The notes under the pieces are model-generated. The model worked only from the letters and a program-made list of their open reading frames with translations, did not search any database and was not told where the DNA came from. Made by a program: the position numbers and the translations under genes. A stretch of 64,000 nt of DNA from Gyrodactylus bullatarudis (taxonomy: Eukaryota; Platyhelminthes; Monogenea; Gyrodactylidea; Gyrodactylidae), in assembly GCA_012064415.1 (NCBI GenBank), contig SSNU01000132.1, positions 176,236 to 240,235 on the forward strand, in the 5' to 3' direction. Positions 23,901-34,700 of the stretch are shown piece after piece (positions within the stretch are counted from its first letter, which is position 1; each line of letters opens with the position of its first letter).

Positions 23901-25836
23901 CTTCCAGACGTTTCAGTACTGAGATGGTAAATTACATTCTAGCCTAAATCATAGTTTGTTCTTTTTTACATGGATTGTAAAACAGCCGAAGAAATTTAAG
24001 CTCTATGTCTTAATTTTTCAACTTTTATATAGTAGTTCCCTATAAAAATTCTCTTTTGTCTGTATTTCATAGTGTTTCGTATATCCATTTCTAATATGAA
24101 TGAAATATATCGTATCGTAATTTGATTATTTACACCTCTCAACTAGACAATTATCTATTTTTTGAGTCTATACTACGTTTATGTAGAATTTTATAATTGC
24201 AATCTTTTTGTTATATAATCTACTTGACACGTAATTTTATTATAGAATTCTTTTATTCAAAAATTATCTTTAACTACCAAGAAATACACTCGGTATTGAT
24301 TTCTTTTTCTTGAAAAGATCTGAAAATAAACCATCAGATTTACATTCCTTGTGGCTTTGCAGGATTGCTACTGCAACCTCCCTTTTCAGCTAACGGTACA
24401 ATCTTAGATCAGGATCAGGTTTTTCTATTTTACTTTACACATAACTCCCCCATAAGAGTCCGTTTTCAGATTAACTTGGCCATTTTTAGAAAACATGAAA
24501 ATATTTCAGATTTGTAATTATCTCTAGAAATTTATCCCAGATAACCAAGACTATTTTTGTGATTATTTTTAGATATTTTTCAAGCTTTATAAAGAAATAA
24601 AAATCATTTCATCTTCATTTTTTTTAAAAAGATGGATCACGTCAAAGTTTTATAGGCATAATGAAGGTTGTTAAATGAACCGATAATTAATTAATAATAG
24701 ATTCGTGTAAAAGCTGACTAATTTGACCAAATATGGATAGAATAATCTTCACTATTTTTTTACATTGTTGTATTCGGATTAGGCCAATTTATTTTAAACC
24801 TATTCTTGTATATTCCTAGATCATAATGTAAACTCACTCGACGTTTTGATCAAGTCACTAATGGTGAGTATTTTATTCAAAAGTATTTCTCGGCCTCCCC
24901 GATAATTCGGATCATTCACACGACAAATGAGAGAAATTTTACGGAACGAGACCAAAAGTTCATCAAAATTTTTAATTTGCATGAGAGATGATTTTGTTCC
25001 TGGATCATTTAGACATACTCGGCCAATTCGAGCCATTTTTCTATTGTTTACTTGGTCGAATTCATTTTCTGTAAATACAACATACGCGTGAGTCTCAAAC
25101 GGGCTCTTGAATAATGAATGAAATTTGTTATTAGTCTTGAAGGCAGATTTTTGGCCGAGTTTTGTATGCCAACTGTAGGGAGATTCTGTAAAGTTTTTTG
25201 CAAATTGCTTTGGATATTTGTGAATTAAAAGAATGGGCTCATCAAAATCCCAATCGTTTTCTAGCTGATTATTCTTACTTTGATAGCCAGCATAAATTTT
25301 GATCGAATTATTTTCATCGCCTAAAAATTTTAGATTAAATAATAAATAAAGAAAATTTCGATCTACTTACCTATGTCAATCCAGTAAAGTTTCCCGGTTT
25401 TCACTAAACGCGAAATAAAAGCTATTTTCTTGTAATCGAATAGTTGCAAAACAATTTTTTTCAAAGATTCATCACTTGGTCGATTTATGAATTCACAATC
25501 CAAGTTGTTCTCATAGACGTCATCTATGGTATCATAACAAATCATTTGTAATAATTCTCCTTCATAATAAAATCTATCACTGATGAATACAGGAGTTTCT
25601 TTTTTTGGAGAAATTTCTGTTTCAAGATATCTTCCATTGGATAAGCTCAGTAGAATAAATTTAGAGTTTCTGATAAATCCAATTTGGTTGTTTTTTGTTG
25701 AAAAATGAAATATTGAAAAGCCTGTATTGTCATAACTCAAATCTTTTGGTTCAAAAGTCATTTCAGGTAGCCAAAATTTCCTTTCACCTAGTATCACATT
25801 AAACAGGATGACAATCTTTACTAAAAGACATAACAT
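14939..25836 (-). CDS. Transmembrane semaphorin (9 exons)
   Basis: Single-pass axon-guidance ligand or receptor of the invertebrate class 1 / vertebrate class 6 type. Minus-strand exons are 25836-25371, 25320-24838, 23638-23370, 21170-20924, 18110-17852, 17726-17667, 16267-16206, 16018-15780 and 15301-14939, totalling 2,448 nt (815 aa). A signal peptide (MLCLLVKIVILFNVILG) is followed by a sema beta-propeller with landmark segments RIGRVCLNDPG, GVCIFSLYSIERAF and DLIFIGLSNTGHVQVI. A cysteine-rich PSI-like module follows (NYCKNLKNC...VPCQWNGYNC), then a short stalk and one membrane helix at about residues 633-655. The cytoplasmic tail is about 160 residues, Ser/Asn-rich, and begins with basic GRKRIIKSPMKR. 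No immunoglobulin or thrombospondin repeats are seen. The sequence is divergent, so the class assignment rests on architecture. Long introns hold a perfect hairpin (18201-18277). It is head-to-head with the gene at 26017. Confidence 0.9.
18111..20923 (-). other. Semaphorin intron 4
   Basis: A 2.8-kb intron between sema-domain exons 4 and 5, judged by phase-compatible splice sites at both ends. It contains the 20-bp hairpin at 18201-18277. The plus-strand open stretch at 19598-19786 has no recognisable content. Other long introns of this gene (16268-17666, 21171-23369, 23639-24837) likewise show no gene that I can support. Confidence 0.6.
18201..18277. repeat. Perfect 20-bp inverted repeat (hairpin)
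   Basis: The arm at 18201-18220 (AGAAATATTTCGTTCTAGGT) is exactly repeated in inverse at 18258-18277, with a 37-nt spacer that can itself pair weakly. The unit would fold into a roughly 77-nt stem-loop of precursor-microRNA size. It lies in semaphorin intron 4, about 90 bp before the exon-5 acceptor. It could be an intronic small-RNA precursor, a splice-regulatory hairpin or a MITE. Confidence 0.8.
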
Positions 25837-26016
25837 TATCCTGTTCGATCAACTCATCTGGATTGACTCATTTCATATTAGACCCAAAACTCAGATTGCA
25901 CGCAATAAAACAAACAATGCTTGGAAAACAATCAGTGTTTTACACGGTACAAGTTTTAATACAAACTAATTTGAATTTAATTAAACACTGTTTAATAAAC
26001 AGATAAATATTAATTA
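25837..26016. promoter_or_regulatory. Divergent promoter, semaphorin / IQ protein
   Basis: Only 180 bp separate the semaphorin ATG (minus strand, 25836) from the ATG of the IQ-motif gene (plus strand, 26017). Both 5' UTRs and the core promoters must lie here unless hidden upstream exons exist. No canonical TATA box stands out in the AT-rich sequence. Confidence 0.5.
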
Positions 26017-28384
26017 ATGCCGTTCATTAAACTCTGTAATTTGATAAAAGAAAGCGATATCAACCAAATAACAAACGAGTTGAGTTTTCTCTCTATCATT
26101 TCAAAGAAGGATCAGTCAAATAATAGCTTCATTAGCTATCTTCAAGCATATTGTCGTCGTTACATCGTAAAAGAAAATATTAAACTGAAGCACGAAGCGG
26201 CTTCTAAAATTCAAAAAAGTTGGAGATTTTATATTAAAAAGAAGAAATCATGCTTTTTCTTCAATTTTGTCGCATTTGATTTGTTTTTGAATAGAATTCA
26301 TAAAACTTTTAATTCATACTCGGAAAAACTGGATAAATTATACATGATTAACAAAGCTAAATTATTTTTCCCATATTTGACTTATGAGGAGAATGCGCCC
26401 TATTGTATTGATCAAAACAGTCAAGAATATTGTATTCTGAAGTTTTCCATTGACCATGAAAATCTTCTTGATAAGTTCGATCTTGTTTTGAATTATTGCA
26501 ATTACGAACAAGTTAACAAGTTTATATCTATTTTCTTCCGGCTCATTCCATACCAAATGTTTTATCATCAGCATTTACTAATTTCGCATTTATTCCAAAA
26601 ATATTTAACGCTGGAACCACTTGAGAAGGATAATTTCAAGACTTCATTGGTAACAATTATCAAGGGAATTTTGGATTTGAATGCTTATTCCGAATATTCC
26701 TCCATTGCATCGCCTATATTCTCATATAAAAACAATAGAACTAGTCTAAGTCAGCATGAGAAGTATCTCAAAACTCTAATTATTACAATAACAGATTTCA
26801 ACTTTTACAAATCTGAAATATTCTTCCTTTCACAAAAGATTTGCAATCGCCTCTCGTGTCAAGGAATTCATCAAGATCAAATTGAACAATTGATTCGTGA
26901 ATTTATCTTTCTTCCCTTCATTCAGACAAATATTTTTGATAAATTAACCAAAGACTTTCACGATTCTGATGACATTCAATTACAGTTGAAAATGATTGGA
27001 TTTATTGTAAAGAAACGTTTCTTTAACAAAACAGATTATGCCAAAGCATTTAATCAAACTATTCATATATTGAATAAGAAATTTTTTACTTTTTTCCAAG
27101 AGTTTCTTTTCAAAAAAGACTATGTTACTTCATTTGTGGAATCTTTTGCATTTCCAGAGATCATCGAGAGTTTATTCATGAACAAAATCACGATAAAATT
27201 CAACAGAATGGATGCAATATCAATGCGAGAAATCATGGAAAAGGCTGACTCTGGTAAAATTTACAAAAGCTATTTCGATAAATCTTCCGATAATGTTTTA
27301 ACATTCCCTTACATTCTCAATGATGTTAATGATATTGATGGATTCGTTAGAGAGAATCTCCTCAGTAACTTTTTACTAAGAGGGAACTGCAATTACTGTT
27401 TAATCTCGTTCAAGATTTTCATCAACCTTAGTCCAAATCCCAAGTACAAAATCGCTTATAGCTTGGGAAAGATTTTGAATTGCATTGATTTTGATATTGA
27501 TCGGGAAAATCTAGTCAGCATCATTCGAAATAAAGACTCAAGATGTAAATTTATTCATGATGTAAAACTCTTGAATTCTTTCAATGAGATATTTGCGAAA
27601 ATGACAGAAATTCCCGACGATTTAGAAGATTTTATACTACACATGAAATCGAAATGCCTCTCAGAAACAATTACTTACATTTATCAAACATTGAATCTTT
27701 CAATAACGAAGCTTGATCGTATCGACAAAACCTTTATCGAGCAAATAGGAAATATCAATAACATTCTCGAATATAATTTGAACTCAAATATAGATGAAAC
27801 CTCGAGACGTAGGTCTCTTAAGAATAAGTAAAACTTTATAAATAATTTAAATTTAGAACTGTTATGCCTCTGGTGAATCCAGTTCATACGTTCCCGGTCG
27901 AGTTCTTGATTAGTAAGGAAATAATCAAATTCGTTGAAAACTTTACAAAACCTCAACTGCCAAATTTGGAAATGCAAATCACGCAGAGGAAAGATAAGTC
28001 AAATACGAAATTCCAAATTTCCATGATATTCTCAAAGTACTTGTACATAACTCTTTCTTGTTGACTAGTTTTTTTTACTATATTTTTTACAGATTACCAA
28101 TCGGACAAACTTTGATAGACATATTTGACTTGATCAACCTTCTTCCGAAAAACAAAGATAATCTAGAAGCATTTGAAAAGGAATACTTTAAAATTCTTCC
28201 CTTTATTTCAATTTCAATCAAGAATTTCTTGGTTCTTTTGTCTGGTCTTTTCTTTGCCATGCCAAAATCCAAACTGAAAAATATAAAACAGAGGATATCT
28301 ATCAAAAAGGGAGATTCACTCAAAAGAACTTTATCCAGAAAAATCACTGGCTTATCTCAGAAGATTAATCCATTATTTGAATAG
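26017..28384 (+). CDS. IQ-motif protein resembling HECT-less UBE3C
   Basis: Three exons, 26017-27827, 27857-28036 and 28093-28384, give 2,283 nt (760 aa). The introns are 29 and 56 bp. Near residues 60-75 an IQ motif (AASKIQKSWRFYIKKKK) should bind calmodulin or a light chain. The rest is helical, Phe/Ile/Asn-rich and has no named domain. My best match is a collinear series of weak similarities to the region before the HECT domain of UBE3C/UBE3B ligases: an N-terminal IQ, REFIFLPFIQTNIFDKL, PKYKIAYSLGKILN, TFPVEFLISKEI and KILPFISISIKNFLVLL, then ISIKKGDSLKR where the ligases enter HECT. The frame stops right after that point. No HECT active-site cysteine motif is present, and nothing downstream before the myosin encodes one. 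The gene model is strong. The UBE3C kinship is a hypothesis. Confidence 0.7.
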
Positions 28385-28708
28385 AATTTGATTTCATTTA
28401 TCTTTTTCTTGACTTTTCAATTAGAAAGCCTGTCACTGATTTAAAATTCGTTATTTTTATCGCAAAATGAATTATAATCGTTAATATCTATATTAATTAT
28501 ATTTTCTAATTTCTTTTATTGAATTTCAACCGTGAACATTTTTAGTTTTAGCAATTATTAAATAACTTTGCAAGTTAAACTTACTGAAAACTTTTAAATT
28601 TATACATCTACAAATATGCTCATTTAAACTATATTATGAAGACTGTTCTGAAATTCTAAATTTGTTAGAAACAATTCAAGTTGATAAATTTTACATTAAT
28701 GCGGGATT
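28385..28708. other. Spacer upstream of myosin III
   Basis: 324 bp of AT-rich sequence between the stop of the IQ-motif gene and the predicted ATG of the myosin III gene. It should hold the 3' UTR of the first and the promoter or 5' UTR of the second. I found no HECT-like coding sequence in any frame here. Confidence 0.55.
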
Positions 28709-31700
28709 ATGAATCTTAATATGTTAGGCAGTTCGATGCTGCTAAATGGAGAAAATCCTCAGCAATTGTTTGAATTACTAAATGTTATTGGTCGTGGAAC
28801 TTATGGTGAAGTTTGGAGAGCTAAATCTAAAAAGACTGGCGAATCGGTAGCAGTTAAAGTCTTAGAAGATATTCATGAGGCTGTCGAAGAAGTACAAGAA
28901 ACAAGGGCCATGATTCATCTATGTCATGGAAATGAAAATCTTCCCATATTCTTCGGAGTATTTTTCAATAAAAAACCTCTTGTTTCGCCGAAACCTCAGG
29001 TAATTTTGGCTCTCATAAAATTTAAATAATTTTAGATTTGGATTGTAATGGAGCTTTGTGCTGGTGGCACAGTTTCAGAAATGGTTAGAAAACGTCTCTC
29101 TTCAATTGAATGTCTCTCTAAATACTCAAGTTTTTTCGAGGAAAAAGTTGATGAGAACTGGCTTTTTGATCACTGTCCTTGTATGAAACATCGACGCAGG
29201 AGGCATCGCAAACGTTATAAAAATATTATTACAACAATTTTCAATAAGAACGAGTCTCCTCAAATTCAAGTGCCAACAGTTTACTCAAAAAATTCTTCTA
29301 TTCCTTTGGCAGAGTCTACAGAATGCAGAATTACTGGAAGATTAAACGAAAATCTTATTGCTTATATTTTAGCCTCCACCTCCTCCGCTTTGGCTCATCT
29401 TCACAAAGCTGGTGTCATCCATAGAGACATAAAAGGAAGTAATATATTACTGACAGATACTGCTCAAGTTAAGCTGGTAGATTTTGGTGTTTCCTGTCGT
29501 TTAAAGGATGCCTTATCTAGTAGAAATACTATAATTGGAACTCCATACTGGATGGCCCCTGAAGTTGTCTCATGTGAATTGACCGCTCCCAATAATGGAT
29601 ATAACACAAAAGCAGATATTTGGTCCTTGGGTATAACAGCATTGGAATTATGGGATGGAGAACCTCCTTTGGCTGGAGTCTCACCTATGCGTGCTCTATC
29701 TAGAATTCCCACAGATCCTGCACCTCTCATTGCTTATCCTGTTCGGGATAAAAATCGGAAAAAGATTTTTACTCCGAAAAGTAAATGCAAAAAAGAAATT
29801 ATCTCATGTTCTGATGGGCTATCAAAGGATTTTCATCGATTTATTTCAAAGTAACTTGAATTTTTATAAAGTACTGTTTTTTTATAATCCTGTGTAATAC
29901 AGTGTGTATGACTGATTGAATAGAAACTGAATCAAAGGATTTGCATTATAACAATCTAACGTCTTTATTTTATTATAGATGCCTGATAAAGGATCATCAT
30001 ATGAGAGAAACAGCTGCTGAATTATTGCAAGATTCCTTTTTGAACAAGGCCTTGAGAAATTCTGATGTATTGCGCCGGCAAATATTACAAATTTTGAATA
30101 GTAATGAAACTTGCTTAGCGAATCCTTTGTCTGTAAAGTCATTTGAGAACTGCTCGGCTGAAGATTTCAATGCATCATGTCAGATGGAAATTTCTGAAAT
30201 GGCCAATTCCACCGAGAATGTCTGTTTCACCCGTAATGACGAAATTCAAGATGTTCCCCAATCCAAACAGGATGTATCAAATTTTGCTGCTCTATCCGGT
30301 ACTAAGGCAACTACAAGCTGTTACATGTTCCAGAATAACATTCAAACTGATAATGCTGAAATGGAGAAGCAAGTTCAGAAAAAGTCCCTACAAGCTCAAC
30401 ATCTTGTCCCAGGTTTTGCAAATCAGGCCAGTAATAATGGGCTGAATAAAAACCCTGGGTACTCTGTAGTCCCAATTAATTCAGTTAACACAATCTCAAA
30501 GAGGCTGGAAAATAGGCCGATTATTGAAGAGTTTGTCAATGACAATACAATCTATAATAAAAAGAGCGATTTCAAGGCAAGTCATGATATACCAGTCGAG
30601 CATTTAGGCAATCAAAAGGAAAAGAAGAAAAAGTTGCAAGCAATAAATGTAGATAGTAGACTTGGTCCCGAGTATATCAACCAATCGACAAGATATACAT
30701 TTGATATTCCCAATGAATGCGAGAGAAATAATCATCCACCACAACCATATCAACAATTTTCCCCGAATCAAACAGTCGATAGTCAAGATAATCAATCTAG
30801 GAATATCCCAACTCAGAATATAGTGAAGCCAATAGTCTCTCCAAAGCCAGAATGTGAGTCTTTCTCTACTTCTTTTCATGACCTTCCTTCTATTGTCATA
30901 ATGAATCATAAATTAGAAATGATTAATGTAAGAATTAATAGGTTGTAAGAATCTCTGGAATTATTCTCACCCTTTGAATAAAATCTCTAATTACAAAATA
31001 AAGATCAAGAAATGATAGAATTCTCTTAAAGACTCGCATCTCCTTATGAACTCTTTAGAAATTTTGAATTTTTAAAAATATCCTCTTATAATTCCGATAA
31101 ATAAACGTCAGAAGGATTCTGACAAATTTCTTGTAGGATTAAATGTTGCAGAATTGGGAAAAAAGAATCTTTAAATTTCAACTCATGTTCGATAGAAAAA
31201 AAATGATTAAAATAGATTTTTAATGGAAATTATCTAATAGCAGCAATAGTAAAAACCTTTTTTCAATGTGAACGGTATACTCTAAAAGATTATACGCTCA
31301 AGTTTCTTTCTAACTTTTACTTTTCACGTAGTCTTTTCTACTTCATCATCAGCGAGATAGAAAGGCTTAACACTCATACAAGTTGAGAAAGACTCCGTAA
31401 TTTCATTAAAGAGTACTACTACTACACTTCACTACAAATTCTCTCTTGACATATTCTTCTTCACTATAAAAATACTAACTATAATATAATGTATACAAAA
31501 CTATTAAATTGGACTACTTTTTCTCTATCTCTATCTAACGAGAAAGCTTTAATAATAATAAAAATATTCACTTTTTTTCTTTCTCTATAGTCACCTAGAT
31601 TTTTTTAATAGCAGAAGAAGTGTCAGTCTGTATTGATCTCCTGAATTTTCTTCTCGATGAGACTCTTTCAACAATCAGCTCATTATTTAAGAGTAAAAAT

Positions 31701-34700
31701 GACTTTTAGACTGCTTGTACCGAGAACCAATATTTTGATTGCAGTTTTTAGGGTCTAATAGAAAAAACATGATCTCTCACTGGGCTAATATCCCTTTTAG
31801 AACATCATAAAATAATCTAAAAATGTGAAAATATTTTGTTTTATTCTCTTTGTACAATAGGAAACTTGTTAATATCTCGGTCTTTGATAGAAACGAGTAA
31901 AAACTTGAACGAATACTCGTGAAAAACTACGGCTGTTTAGAAAGTATTATCAAAATATAATAAATCAAGAAAATATCAAAGCATTTTTTCGTTAAGCTCT
32001 ACCTTGGTCAAGGCTCTAGAATCATTCTTGAGATACTTGATAATGAAGGGGTCTCTTTGTTTGATATGAGCTTTTTATTCTTGTAGTACCACAAAAACCA
32101 AAGGATTCAAAAATCTCAAAAGCCCTTGATGAGAGGAATCGTTTCAAGGCTCTTAAATCAGCTAATGAATCGAGTAAAATCTACATGAATCCAAAAAACG
32201 ATCCTAGTCCCACTCAGATCAATAACAAAACAATGAAAGAAAATTTGGATCCGAAAAAATTAGTCGAGAGCAAAGTGCAGGCTCCGATTGAAGACATTCT
32301 CAACGTACATGATCTTGCCTTATTGCCGAATTTGAATCAGGTTAGCTAATGTTATTAACCAAATTAACTTATAGAAATAGATCGGTTTTTGAGCCATTCT
32401 TATCTAGACCTTTTTGAATTCTAAACGATACCTTTTTCAGTTCTATATGAACTTCGTACATTTCAATATGGAATTGAAAAATTTGAATAAAATATAGTAA
32501 ATTAAAAAGTAATTATTACTTGGAATTGGTGCATTCCAATATGGATATTAGACTTGGACAAAATTTTCCTAGTAATAAGATTAACAAAATTATGGAAATT
32601 TTCAAATAAAAAACGTAATAATAAGAGAAATCTCTATCAAGATTCAAGTCTTTTTTAACGTGAATTCAAGTTAAAATCTTAAAAATAAGAAAAAAGTTTT
32701 TAATTTGAAAATTTCCATTTTTTGTTTATCTTATTCCAGAAGCATGAAAATATATTTTAGAGCGAAATTAGGTGGGATGGTGATAAAATACTAGAAGATT
32801 AACTTTACTATATCGATAGGCGATTTTAGTAATTTTGGCAAGTTTCGTCCAACTCTAATGGATATTGTGCTTACTTTGGGTAAATTAAATTTCAAAAAGA
32901 ACACGAGAGAAATTTTTCTTAATATCAATGTAATCTCTTTTGTTCGAGTTTTACAAAAAGTTTTCTTTTTTCAATTGCACCAATTCCAAGTAATAAATAA
33001 ATTAATATTCATTCTACCTCATTGAAATGACCAAAGTTCATAAATAATGTTAAAAACGTATAAAGATTAAAAATTCTAATAGAACATCGCGAAAAAGATT
33101 GTTACAAATTTTAAATTCTTATTTACAATTATAGTGAACTACTCTTGTGGGATAAAATTTTTAAAAAAGAATCGAGGATTTGGATTTTTCAGTTGAATAA
33201 AGTCTAAATCTATCATCCTTTAGGAGATAAAATAAACTTGCATTTTCTACGCTTGTTAAAACTTGTCTCATACGTGTTAGAAAATAATGCGCAAATCGCA
33301 AAAATTGCACAGCTCATTGTTTATCGTACATGAAAATAATCATGTTGCATGTTTTCTCAAATACTTACACTTAATTCTACTCTTGTTGTACAGTAGATTG
33401 TTTTTTATTTGGTATTTCATGATCAACAAATCTTTTTAGTAATGTAGAAATAAAGAACATTTTCTCTGTTCTAATCTATTTCTCGTATTAAAAAGAACAA
33501 TCATTTCTACATTAACAAATGGATGCAATTATTAAGATATACTTCTTTAATGAGCATTCATCACATTCTATTGTTTATCATTGCGACCATTTTATGTTCA
33601 TATCATCATGTCTCTTGTTCTCTTTTACATATGAAATCCTGTGAGTAGTCACAAGTTGTATTTTTTCTTCATATTTTTACTTTTGAGTAACTAAATCAAT
33701 AAACACATTATGCAGCTGTATCAAAAAAGATCTTTTTTTAAACAATCTTTGATTTGCCCTCCAGTATATTTAATAAACGAATTATATTAATGGGAGTAGT
33801 TTTTTAACACTCAAGCTTACTTCTAAATCCTTTCTTGGTCTTCAGATTCATTGGAAGTATTTTATGAGGCTTGATGTCTTTTAATTAGTGCTAGTTTTCG
33901 AGGTATTTATGAAATAAATTTTGAAATATCAAAAAAGCCAAAATGCAATCATAAATTATTCTTAAATTTTATTTCTACAACATGCATTTTATTGAAATAA
34001 TATAATTATAATTACGGAATGTGTAGAATCGTAATTTTTTTCAAAATAAAATTTTCTACCTAATAAATAATTCACACTCATTGAAGCTGAATTAAGTAAC
34101 AGAGACATGTTTTCAGCCTTTTACACAAACATAATTATTACGTTCCATATTATGATTCTTTGTCTTAATATTCGGCCATAATTAGACTCATCAAATAATT
34201 TTTCTCGCTCTTGAATAAGCATAAATCAGAATAAGCGAATAAAGTTGGTTAATATGAAGTTGGGAATCTACATGATGATTTTTACAGAAATCTCGATTTT
34301 TTCATCAAGTATTCGAATTTGTTGAAGATTTTTTGGAATCCTACTCATGTTACTCACTTTCAACATTTGAAGAAAAAAATGATATTTGTGAAAAATATGG
34401 TCATTTTTCAAGATATCATTTTTTCAAACTTTGAACTGGAAAATTTTTATTGATTTGAAAGTGGGAGAGTGATCAAAAATTGATTTTCGGTATCGAGATT
34501 AGATAATAAAGCTGAATAGCACCATCAAATTATCGACAGTTTGCCCATTATCGAGAGATTTTGAATTATCGAAATTTCATTGATTTTCAAGTAGTGAAAA
34601 TGATCAAAAAATCGAAATTCCGTTCCCAAACGGAATGCACAAGATCAGATTCAGTTGAATTGATTTTCTTGTCTAATCTTAATTCTAAAAAAACTCTTTC

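Noticed and set aside
29464..29730. Minus-strand open stretch opposite the myosin III kinase
   Set aside because: It is the reverse-strand shadow of strongly conserved kinase coding sequence. The same applies to minus-strand stretches at 30604-30909, 41421-41732, 44344-44529 and 55678-55917.
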